Made by a program: the position numbers and the translations under genes. Shown piece after piece: positions 36,926-44,361 of a DNA stretch of 64,000 nucleotides (within the stretch, counting starts at the first letter, position 1; each line of letters opens with the position of its first letter). This DNA is from Oceaniovalibus sp. ACAM 378 (GTDB lineage: Bacteria > Pseudomonadota > Alphaproteobacteria > Rhodobacterales > Rhodobacteraceae): assembly GCF_008085915.1 (NCBI RefSeq), contig NZ_VSJK01000010.1, positions 62,001 to 126,000 on the forward strand, read 5' to 3'. The notes beneath the pieces were generated by a model. That model was not told the origin of the DNA. It saw only the letters and a list, made by a program, of their open reading frames with translations, and did no database searches.

Positions 36926-37384
36926 TCAAATACCGCTTGCCGTCTCGGTCAGCTTTTTCAACGCGCCTTCCATCATCTTCACAAAGCCTGCGTCATCGTC
37001 GATGTCGAGATCGTCGAACATCTCGTCGACGTCCTGATAGGCCAACCAGGTCTTGCCTTCCCCGTCATCGTAAACCAGCACGCGCAGGGGCAGTTGCAAT
37101 CCGGCAAGGATATCGGCCTGCATCGCGGGCGTGCCCAGCTTGGGATTGCCGAAGATCAGCAGTTGCGCATCCTGCATCTCCATTCCGACACTTTCCGCGC
37201 CAGCTGTATGATCGACCCGGGCAAAGATTGTGGCGCCCGCAGTGCCAACTGCGGCTTCCAGACGATCCGTGACTTCCGACACCGAGCCTGTAGCCTCGAT
37301 CTTGATGATGTCGTCACCCGCAGAGGCAGCGATCGGGGCGGCGGCAAGGGTCAGCGCGGCAAGCGTGGTAAGAAGGCGTGACAT
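36926..37384 (-). CDS. DUF302-domain protein, secreted
   Basis: 152 residues with a signal peptide (MSRLLTTLAALTLAAAPIAA, cleavage after ASA). The mature domain has the DUF302 pattern: TDRLEAAVGTAGATIFARVDHTAGA, then LLIFGNPKLGTPAM and LQLPLRVLVYDDGEGKTW. DUF302 proteins are small periplasmic or cytoplasmic folds of unknown function. The start is placed at MSRLL because the preceding codons break the signal peptide. It is divergent from hisF. Confidence 0.87.
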   Translation of the reverse strand: MSRLLTTLAALTLAAAPIAASAGDDIIKIEATGSVSEVTDRLEAAVGTAGATIFARVDHTAGAESVGMEMQDAQLLIFGNPKLGTPAMQADILAGLQLPLRVLVYDDGEGKTWLAYQDVDEMFDDLDIDDDAGFVKMMEGALKKLTETASGI

Positions 37385-37499
37385 TGGGCGGTCCTTTTGT
37401 TGTGCTATATCCCAACCAGCCAACAGGTCATGGGTTCCCGCACTGGCGTTTTCGTGATCGGCGGATTATGACAATCCCCGCAAGAGCCGGAGCTGCCCC

Positions 37500-38261
37500 A
37501 TGCTTAAAACCCGTATCATTCCCTGTCTCGACGTGGCCGAAGGGCGCGTAGTGAAAGGCGTCAACTTTGTCGATCTGATCGATGCGGGCGATCCCGTCGA
37601 ATCGGCGCGTGCCTATGATGCCGCTGGCGCGGACGAGCTGTGTTTTCTCGACATCATGGCGACCGAAGACAATCGCGACACGATGTTCGATCTGGTCACC
37701 CGCACTGCCGAACACTGCTTTATGCCGTTGACCGTGGGCGGCGGTGTGCGCAGCCCCGAGGATGTGCGCAAACTGTTGCTGGCGGGGGCCGACAAGGTGT
37801 CGTTCAACTCGGCTGCGGTGGCCGATCCGGATGTTGTGGCGCGGGCCGCCGACCGATTTGGCAGCCAATGCATCGTCGTCGCCATCGACGCCAAGACAGT
37901 CGCGCCGGGCCGGTGGGAGATCTTCACCCACGGCGGGCGGCGCGCGACGGGAATCGATGCGGTGGAATTTGCCCGCACTGTTGCCAAAAAGGGTGCGGGT
38001 GAAATCCTGCTGACCAGCATGGACCGCGACGGAACAGGCGCCGGGTTCAACATTCCACTGACCCGCGCGATCAGCGATGCGGTCCGGGTTCCGGTGATTG
38101 CCTCGGGCGGGGTCGGCACGCTGGATCATCTGGTCGAAGGCGTGACACTGGGCGGGGCGAGCGCGGTTCTGGCCGCGTCGATTTTTCACTTCGGCACCTA
38201 TACCATTGGCGAGGCCAAGGCGCATATGGCAGCCGCCGGTATTCCCATGAGACTGTCATGA
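37500..38261 (+). CDS. hisF: Imidazole glycerol phosphate synthase cyclase subunit
   Basis: 253 residues, a full-length TIM barrel. Catalytic Asp11 ([15 protein letters not shown]) and Asp130 (VAIDAKTV) are both present, as are the phosphate-binding segments TVGGGVRS and ASGGVGT. It makes imidazole glycerol phosphate and AICAR from PRFAR with ammonia from HisH. Its stop overlaps hisE by four bases. hisH and hisA are not in the window, so the cluster probably lacks them or they lie elsewhere. Confidence 0.98.
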   Translation: MLKTRIIPCLDVAEGRVVKGVNFVDLIDAGDPVESARAYDAAGADELCFLDIMATEDNRDTMFDLVTRTAEHCFMPLTVGGGVRSPEDVRKLLLAGADKVSFNSAAVADPDVVARAADRFGSQCIVVAIDAKTVAPGRWEIFTHGGRRATGIDAVEFARTVAKKGAGEILLTSMDRDGTGAGFNIPLTRAISDAVRVPVIASGGVGTLDHLVEGVTLGGASAVLAASIFHFGTYTIGEAKAHMAAAGIPMRLS

Positions 38262-38566
38262 GCGCGCTGGCCCGGCTGGCCGCCACCATAGCCGAGCGCA
38301 AGGGCGCCGCACCGGATCAAAGCTGGACGGCGAAACTGCTGTCAAAAGGTCCGGCGAAATGTGCCGAAAAGTTCGGCGAAGAGGCGATTGAAGCGGTGAT
38401 CGAAGCGGTCTCAGGCGACCGGGACGCGCTGACCCGCGAGGCGGCGGATGTACTGTATCACCTGTTGGTCATGCTGGCCGCCCGCGACGTGACGCTGGCC
38501 GATGTCGAGGCCGAACTGACCCGGCGCGAAGGCACATCGGGCATCGCGGAAAAGGCGGCGCGCTGA
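38258..38566 (+). CDS. hisE: Phosphoribosyl-ATP diphosphatase
   Basis: 102 residues. The MazG-like metal motif is [14 protein letters not shown], with [20 protein letters not shown] following, the typical HisE pattern. It hydrolyses phosphoribosyl-ATP to the monophosphate, the second step of histidine synthesis. The start overlaps hisF by four bases. Confidence 0.96.
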   Translation: MSALARLAATIAERKGAAPDQSWTAKLLSKGPAKCAEKFGEEAIEAVIEAVSGDRDALTREAADVLYHLLVMLAARDVTLADVEAELTRREGTSGIAEKAAR

Positions 38567-38617
38567 GCGCATAAGGCAGGGGGGTGAATGCGGCGCGCCG
38601 GGCGCGCCGCACAAAGT

Positions 38618-39475
38618 TCAAACCGCTGAATTGCGGCTTTCCTCGATATAGATTTCGCGCAGACGTGTCGCCACCGGGCCAACCGCGCCGGTGCCGATGG
38701 CAATGCCGTCGAATTCGACCACGGGCATCACGAACATCGACGCGCTGGTGATGAATGCCTCATCCGCCGCTTTTACCTCGTCCACGGTAAAGGCGCGCTC
38801 TTCGACCTCCATCTGGCTTTCACGGGCAAACCGCAGCACGGCGGCGCGGGTGATGCCATGCAGGATTTCGTGCCCCAGATGGCGGGTCACGATCTTGCCG
38901 TCCGTGACGATATAGGCGTTGTTCGATGTGCCCTCGGTGATATGGCCATCCTCGATCATCCAGGCATCATGAACGCCTGCGGCCTTCGCCATCATCTTGC
39001 CCATGGACGGATACAACAACTGCACCGTCTTGATGTCGCGCCGGCCCCAGCGCAGATCCTCGATCCCGATCACCTTGATGCCGGTTTTCGCCAGCGGGTT
39101 GTCGGCCAACCCGGTTTTCGCCTGTGTGAACAACACGATGGTGGCCGGGGTGCCTTCAACGGGATAGGCGAAATCGCGGTCAGCCGCGCCGCGCGTGATC
39201 TGAAGATAGATCAGACCGTCGTCGATCCCGTTTCGCCGCACGAGTTCGCGGTGTACCTCAAGCAGGTCTTCCTTGGTGATCGGATTGGTCATCTCCAGCT
39301 CGTTCAACGACCGGGCGAGTCGCGTCGCATGGCCGTCGAAATCAAGCAGTTTGCCGCCAAGAACGCTGGTCACCTCATAGACGCCATCGGCGAACAGGAA
39401 GCCGCGGTCGAAAATCGACACCTTCGCCTCGGATTCAGGAAGGTATTCGCCGTTCAGATATACGGTGCGGGACAT
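38618..39475 (-). CDS. dat: D-amino-acid transaminase
   Basis: 285 residues of fold-type IV PLP enzymes. The PLP lysine is Lys149 (RRDIKTVQLLYPSMGK), and the ITEGTSNNAYIV segment and an N-terminal VYLNGEYLPESEAKVSIFDRGFLFADG pattern (seen piecewise) match D-alanine aminotransferases. It exchanges the amino group of D-amino acids with 2-oxoglutarate, giving D-glutamate and a keto acid. AAGGAG precedes the ATG. It follows dgcN and dgcA on the same strand (136 bases after dgcA), which fits production of D-Glu for that pathway. A branched-chain aminotransferase is the main alternative. Confidence 0.85.
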   Translation of the reverse strand: MSRTVYLNGEYLPESEAKVSIFDRGFLFADGVYEVTSVLGGKLLDFDGHATRLARSLNELEMTNPITKEDLLEVHRELVRRNGIDDGLIYLQITRGAADRDFAYPVEGTPATIVLFTQAKTGLADNPLAKTGIKVIGIEDLRWGRRDIKTVQLLYPSMGKMMAKAAGVHDAWMIEDGHITEGTSNNAYIVTDGKIVTRHLGHEILHGITRAAVLRFARESQMEVEERAFTVDEVKAADEAFITSASMFVMPVVEFDGIAIGTGAVGPVATRLREIYIEESRNSAV

Positions 39476-39611
39476 CAAGGCTCCTTTTCGCAGTGAGTTG
39501 CGAATGGAGTGGGTCAGCAGCGCGGCTGTGTCAAGACCCGCCCGAAACCACGGCGTTGCGCGGTCCGACAAAGGTTCACACATCAGCGTAGATGCCGTGG
39601 AACGCGCGCCG

Positions 39612-40574
39612 CTAGCCCCACAGCGCCGGTTCGGAAGGATGGACGCCCTTTTCGTCATATTTCAATGGGTTTTCCCGGTCTTCGGCCAGCAAAAGCGGGC
39701 CATCCAGATCGATGAAACCTGCGCCCTGTGCCAGCAGGACGGCAGGCGCCATGGCCAGCGACGACCCGACCATGCAGCCCACCATGATGCCATATCCTTC
39801 GGCGCGGGCGGCATCGCGCAGGGCCAGCGCTTCGGTCAATCCGCCGGTCTTGTCCAGCTTGATGTTGACCACATCGTATTTGCCCTTCAGATCGGCCAGC
39901 GAGGCGCTGTCATGGCAGGATTCATCGGCGCAGACCGGCAGCGGGCGGGCGATTTCGGCCAGCATTCCGTCTTGTCCGGCAGGCATCGGCTGTTCCACCA
40001 ATTTGACGCCCATACGCACCAGATGGGGGGCGAGATCGGAATAGACCTCGGCGCTCCAGCCTTCATTGGCATCGACGATGATCGCGGCGTCAGGCGCCCC
40101 GGCGCGCACCGCTTCAAGCCGGGCCATATCATCGGGCGTGCCCAACTTGATCTTCAGCAGCGGGCGATGGGCGTGTTTTGCGGCCGCGGCACGCATGTTT
40201 TCAGGCGTATCCAGCGACAGGGTGAAGGCGGTAATTTCGGGTCCCGGCGCGGTCAGCCCGGCCAGTTGCCAGACCCGCTTGCCTGCCTGTTTCGCGGCCA
40301 GATCCCACAGAGCGCAATCAACCGCATTGCGCGCCGCCCCGGGCTCCAGCGCATCCTGAAGCGCGGCGCGCGAAATCCCGTCTGGCAGGCCGATGATCTG
40401 CGCCGTCACCGAGTCGAGCGTTTCGCCGTAGCGGGCATAGGGCACACATTCGCCCCACCCTTTCGCACCGTCGCGGCTGATCTGCGCGGTGAGCACTTTG
40501 GCCTCGGTCCGCGACCCGCGCGAGATGGTGAAAACCTCGGCAAGGCGAAAGATGTCGGGGGTGACGGTCATCAT
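39612..40574 (-). CDS. dgcA: N-acetyl-D-glutamate racemase (DgcA), dipeptide-epimerase family
   Basis: 320 residues of the enolase superfamily. Catalytic lysines are Lys141/Lys143 (LLKIKLG). Metal ligands are Asp168 (VDANEGW), Glu194 (VEQPM) and Asp217 (CADES). The second acid-base lysine lies in NIKLDKTGG. The family also contains L-Ala-D/L-Glu epimerases. Pairing with a DUF1611 gene three bases upstream is the reported signature of DgcA, which racemises N-acetyl-D-glutamate to the L form. Assignment rests on that pairing, not on residues I can distinguish. AAGGGA in the end of dgcN supplies the ribosome binding site. Confidence 0.82.
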   Translation of the reverse strand: MMTVTPDIFRLAEVFTISRGSRTEAKVLTAQISRDGAKGWGECVPYARYGETLDSVTAQIIGLPDGISRAALQDALEPGAARNAVDCALWDLAAKQAGKRVWQLAGLTAPGPEITAFTLSLDTPENMRAAAAKHAHRPLLKIKLGTPDDMARLEAVRAGAPDAAIIVDANEGWSAEVYSDLAPHLVRMGVKLVEQPMPAGQDGMLAEIARPLPVCADESCHDSASLADLKGKYDVVNIKLDKTGGLTEALALRDAARAEGYGIMVGCMVGSSLAMAPAVLLAQGAGFIDLDGPLLLAEDRENPLKYDEKGVHPSEPALWG

Positions 40575-40577
40575 CGC

Positions 40578-41579
40578 TCAGATCCCTTCCAATGCGTCGA
40601 CCAATGGCCCGGCCCCGAAACGATAGGGATCGGTCGCGGGCAGGTTCAGCGCCGCAGCGGTATCGTCGATCAATCGGCGCGCCGCCTTGTCGTCCAGCGC
40701 CTTGGTGTTGATCGATACACCCGTAATCCGGCAAGCGGGATTGACGATCTGCGCCAGTGGCAGCGCGGTGTCGCGCAGCTGTTCCAGCGACGGCAGTGCA
40801 TAATCCGGCAGGCCGCGCATGTGGCTGCGTGTGGGTTCGTGGCACATCACCATCGCGTCGGGCTGGCCGCCATGGATCAGCGCCAGCGTCACCCCCGAGA
40901 ACGAGGCGTGGTACAGGCTGCCCTGTCCCTCGATGTGATCCCAATGGTCGGGATCGTTGTCGGGGGTCAGATATTCCACCGAGCCGGCCATGAAATCGGC
41001 GATCACCGCATCCAGCGGCACGCCGCCGCCCGTGATCAGGATGCCGGTCTGCCCCGTGGGGCGGAAGGTGGATTTGATGCCCCGGCCGTTCATTTCGGCG
41101 TTCATCGCCATGCCGGTGTACATCTTGCCGACCGAACAATCCGTGCCGATGGCCAGACACCGCTTGCCGGTCCGCCTGACCCCGTTTGCAATCGGATAGG
41201 CGACGGTCGGGATGCGCACATCATGCAGGGTCGGGCCATACATCCGCGCCGCCGAGATCAGATCGTTCTCGTTGCGCAGCAGGGTATGCAATCCGGCGGC
41301 AAGGTCGAACCCCATCTTGATCGCCTGAATCAGCACCTCTTTCCAAGCGTCGGAAATGATGCCGCCCCGGTTGGCGACACCGATCACCACGGTTTTCACG
41401 CCCGCCGCCTTGGCCTGTTCCAATGTCATGTCGGGCAGGCCCATATCGGCGCCACAGCCGGGCAGTCGGATCTGGCCCAGCGCCACGTCGGGATTCCAGT
41501 CGCAGATGCCTTGCGCCACCTTGGCGGCAAGTGCGTCCGGGGCATCGCCAAGGAACAAGAGATAGGGCTTCTGGATCAT
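40578..41579 (-). CDS. dgcN: D-glutamate N-acetyltransferase (DgcN), DUF1611 family
   Basis: 333 residues. N-terminal Rossmann-like domain (LLFLGDAPDALAAK) and a C-terminal P-loop-like domain with AIGTDCSVGKMYTG at about residues 144-156, both as in DUF1611 proteins. In marine bacteria DgcN acetylates D-glutamate, the first step of the DgcN-DgcA route. It starts at an ATG with AGGA upstream and is followed three bases later by dgcA. A regulatory gap with GATATC repeats precedes it. Confidence 0.83.
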   Translation of the reverse strand: MIQKPYLLFLGDAPDALAAKVAQGICDWNPDVALGQIRLPGCGADMGLPDMTLEQAKAAGVKTVVIGVANRGGIISDAWKEVLIQAIKMGFDLAAGLHTLLRNENDLISAARMYGPTLHDVRIPTVAYPIANGVRRTGKRCLAIGTDCSVGKMYTGMAMNAEMNGRGIKSTFRPTGQTGILITGGGVPLDAVIADFMAGSVEYLTPDNDPDHWDHIEGQGSLYHASFSGVTLALIHGGQPDAMVMCHEPTRSHMRGLPDYALPSLEQLRDTALPLAQIVNPACRITGVSINTKALDDKAARRLIDDTAAALNLPATDPYRFGAGPLVDALEGI

Positions 41580-41858
41580 TGAGCCGGTCCTTTATGTCGA
41601 ATTGAAAGTCAGGTTACCGCGATTGACACTACCGGGCGGGCGCGTCTGGCGATATCTTTGTTTGATGATCGGGATATCGGTCATTCCTTGCGGTATTCGC
41701 GATATCCCGGTGAATTTCTTGCCCTCAACCGACCAAACGCCGCAGGTTTTGGCCGTTCGTTGAATTTGGCCGCTCTTTGAATAAACTGTTCGCATGTATA
41801 TTCTTCGCAGAGGCAGCAAACCCTAGCAATCGGCGCGATTTTCGCGCCACAGCACGGA
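41580..41858. promoter_or_regulatory. Gap upstream of dgcN with three GATATC palindromes
   Basis: 279 bases between the dgcN start and the mcl1 stop. GATATC occurs at 41651-41656, 41673-41678 and 41701-41706. The sequence is less GC-rich than its neighbours. The dgcN promoter is expected here, but I see no convincing -35/-10 pair. A 75-codon minus-strand frame (41592-41819) has no recognisable features. No LysR-type regulator gene adjoins the cluster. Confidence 0.4.
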
Positions 41859-42812
41859 TCAGCCGATCATTTCGGACTGTTTCACGATAACCTGCGCCTG
41901 CCGGATCGAGGCAAGATCGACCAGCCGCCCCTTATAGACTGCCGCCCCCTGCCCGTCTTTGCGCGCCTGCTCCATCGCCGCGAGGATTTCGCGCGCCTCG
42001 GCCACTGCCGCCGCGCTGGGGGTGAATATCTCGTTCGCCAGTGCCACCTGTTTCGGATGAATCGCCCATTTGCCGACCATCCCCAGAGTGGCCGAGCGCA
42101 ATGCCTGCGCGCGAAATCCTTCTTCATCCGAGAAATCGCCGAACGGTCCGTCGACCGGCAACACGCCATGGGTGCGGCAGGCGGCAACGATCGCGGTCTG
42201 CGCCCAATGCCATGGATCGGACCAGTATTTCTGCCCGTCCCGGTGCATATAGTAATTTTCCTGCGTGCCACCGATGCCAGTGGTCTGCATGCCCATTGAG
42301 GCGGCAAAATCGGCGGCGCCAAGGCTCATCGCCTGAAGACGCGGCGACGAGGCGGCGATTTCTTCCACATGGGAAATCCCGGCGGCGGTCTCGATGATCA
42401 CCTCGAGCGCAATGGGTTTCTTGCGCCCCTTGGCAGATTCCACCCCCGTGATCAGCGCATCGACGGCATAGACATCGGCGCCGCAGCCAACCTTGGGGAT
42501 CATGATTTGGTCGATCCGGTCGCCCGCCTGCTCCAGCAGATCGACAACATCGCGATACCAGTAAGGTGTGTCCAAACCGTTGATGCGGACCGAAAGATGT
42601 TTGGTGCCCCAATCAATGTCATTGATCGCTTGCACGATGTTGTTGCGGGCCGTTGCCTTGTCGTCGGGGGCGACGCTGTCTTCGAGATCCAGATTGATCA
42701 CATCCGCAGCGCTCGCGGCCATCTTTTCAAATATTGCGGGGCGCGAGCCGGGGCCGAACAGCTGACACCGATTGGGGCGGGCGGGGGCACTGGGTTGAAC
42801 GCGGAAGGACAT
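41859..42812 (-). CDS. mcl1: L-malyl-CoA / beta-methylmalyl-CoA lyase
   Basis: 317 residues, CitE/HpcH-type TIM barrel. It starts MSFRVQPSAPARPNRCQL and continues with FGPGSRPAIFEKMA, closely matching my recollection of the Rhodobacter sphaeroides Mcl1 sequence. The NLDLEDSVAPDDK and VIIETAAGISHVEEIAAS segments hold the metal-binding Asp and Glu. It cleaves L-malyl-CoA to acetyl-CoA and glyoxylate and interconverts propionyl-CoA and glyoxylate with beta-methylmalyl-CoA, in the ethylmalonyl-CoA pathway. AGAGGT precedes the ATG. It is the first gene of this minus-strand run. Confidence 0.94.
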   Translation of the reverse strand: MSFRVQPSAPARPNRCQLFGPGSRPAIFEKMAASAADVINLDLEDSVAPDDKATARNNIVQAINDIDWGTKHLSVRINGLDTPYWYRDVVDLLEQAGDRIDQIMIPKVGCGADVYAVDALITGVESAKGRKKPIALEVIIETAAGISHVEEIAASSPRLQAMSLGAADFAASMGMQTTGIGGTQENYYMHRDGQKYWSDPWHWAQTAIVAACRTHGVLPVDGPFGDFSDEEGFRAQALRSATLGMVGKWAIHPKQVALANEIFTPSAAAVAEAREILAAMEQARKDGQGAAVYKGRLVDLASIRQAQVIVKQSEMIG

Positions 42813-42935
42813 GAAGACCTCTGGGTAAGGATATTTCGAAACGGATCACCCCTTGGTTATGATGTTGCGCCAGAGTCATCAACCCTGCTTTCGTAGAGGT
42901 TTCAGGAGCGTGTGCCCGGTTCACTTTGAAGGGAT

Positions 42936-43019
42936 ACAGATTTTCAAGGAAAATCTGTGCCTCCGGCGGGAGTATTTCGACAAGGAGAAGCCGGGCGGGG
43001 TGAATTGTCTTTCACCCCG
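42936..43019. repeat. Tandem intergenic hairpins between mcl1 and lysA
   Basis: First hairpin: ACAGATTTTC, loop AAG, GAAAATCTGT (42936-42958), a perfect ten-base-pair stem. A GCCTCCGGCGGGAGTATTT tract follows, a type of sequence seen around roseobacter 3' ends. Second hairpin: CGGGGTGAA, loop TTGTCT, TTCACCCCG (42996-43019). They occupy the 42813-43056 gap between two divergent genes, so they are leaders or insertion palindromes rather than terminators for either gene. Confidence 0.55.
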
Positions 43020-43056
43020 GTGATGGATATGAGGCGACAAAACAGCGGAGGCGACA

Positions 43057-44322
43057 ATGGACCACTTTTTGTACCGCAACGGCCGGCTGATGGCCGAGGA
43101 TGTGGCGTTGTCCGACATCGCGGCATCGGTCGGCACGCCGTTTTATTGTTATTCCGCCGCGACGCTGACGCGGCATCTTCGCTTGTTCAACGATGCTCTG
43201 GCGGGGATGGAGCATCTTGTCTGCTATGCGATGAAGGCAAATTCCAATCTGGCGGTGTTGAAACTGCTGGGCGATCTTGGTGCAGGAATGGACGTTGTAT
43301 CGGGTGGGGAATATCGGCGCGCCCGGGCCGCAGGTGTTCCCGGCGACAGGATCGTGTTTTCCGGCATCGGCAAGACAAAAGACGAGATGCGGCTGGCACT
43401 GACCGGCGGGATTCGTCAATTCAACGTGGAGAGCGAACCCGAGATGGAGGCGCTGAACCAGGTGGCGCTGTCCCTGAACACCGTCGCGCCGATCTCGGTG
43501 CGGGTGAACCCGGATGTGGATGCCAAGACCCATGAAAAAATCGCGACGGGCCGCAAGGAAGACAAGTTCGGCATCCCGATTTCCCGCGCCTCGGAAGTCT
43601 ATGCCCATGCTGCACGCCTGCCCGGTCTGCAGGTTGTCGGAATCGATGTACATATCGGCAGTCAGCTGACCGATCTGGCGCCGTTCGAGGCGGCCTATCG
43701 CAAGCTTGCCGATCTGACGGTACAACTGCGCGCCGAGGGGCACGATATCCGGCGTCTCGATCTGGGGGGCGGTCTGGGAATCCCCTATGAGCGGAGCAAC
43801 GCCGATCCGCCGTTGCCGTCGGATTACGGCGCCATGGTGCAGCGCGTTCTGGGCCATCTGGAGTGTGAAATCGAGATCGAACCCGGGCGGCTGATTGCGG
43901 GAAATGCCGGGGTGTTGGTCAGCGAGGTCATCTATGTCAAAGAGGGCGAAGAACGGCAGTTCCTGATCCTTGACGCCGCGATGAATGACCTGATCCGCCC
44001 TGCCATGTATGGCGCATACCACGATATCGTGCCGTTGATCGAACCCGCGCCCGGGGCCGAGAGCCGGCCCTATGACGTTGTCGGACCGGTCTGCGAAAGC
44101 GGCGACACCTTTGCAAAACAGCGCATGTTGTCGCTGCTGTCACCCGGTGATCTTGTGGCGTTCCGCAGTGCGGGTGCCTATGGTGCGGTGATGGCGTCGG
44201 AGTACAATTCCCGACCGCTGATCCCCGAGGTTCTGGTCAGCGGGGATCAATTTGCTGTAATCCGCGCCCGACCGACCTTTGACGAAATGTTGAATCGAGA
44301 TACCATTCCCGAATGGCTCTGA
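43057..44322 (+). CDS. lysA: Diaminopimelate decarboxylase
   Basis: 421 residues of fold-type III. The PLP lysine is Lys60 (YAMKANSNLAVLK), with the substrate-binding GGGLGIPY segment, the EPGRLIAGNAGVLV stretch, and the CESGDTFA catalytic cysteine loop from the partner subunit. It makes L-lysine from meso-diaminopimelate. GGAGG precedes the ATG. It is followed 40 bases later by the TIGR02302 gene in the same direction. Confidence 0.97.
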   Translation: MDHFLYRNGRLMAEDVALSDIAASVGTPFYCYSAATLTRHLRLFNDALAGMEHLVCYAMKANSNLAVLKLLGDLGAGMDVVSGGEYRRARAAGVPGDRIVFSGIGKTKDEMRLALTGGIRQFNVESEPEMEALNQVALSLNTVAPISVRVNPDVDAKTHEKIATGRKEDKFGIPISRASEVYAHAARLPGLQVVGIDVHIGSQLTDLAPFEAAYRKLADLTVQLRAEGHDIRRLDLGGGLGIPYERSNADPPLPSDYGAMVQRVLGHLECEIEIEPGRLIAGNAGVLVSEVIYVKEGEERQFLILDAAMNDLIRPAMYGAYHDIVPLIEPAPGAESRPYDVVGPVCESGDTFAKQRMLSLLSPGDLVAFRSAGAYGAVMASEYNSRPLIPEVLVSGDQFAVIRARPTFDEMLNRDTIPEWL

Positions 44323-44361
44323 TGCGGTGCGATCCGCCGGGGCACTGAAAAGCCGAGGCCG

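Noticed and set aside
39465-41582. 705-codon plus-strand frame across dat, dgcA and dgcN
   Set aside because: Antisense to three genes with intact catalytic motifs; no domain seen in the translation.
41592-41819. 75-codon minus-strand frame before dgcN
   Set aside because: No family resemblance, and it fills what should be the promoter region with GATATC repeats; the composition looks non-coding.
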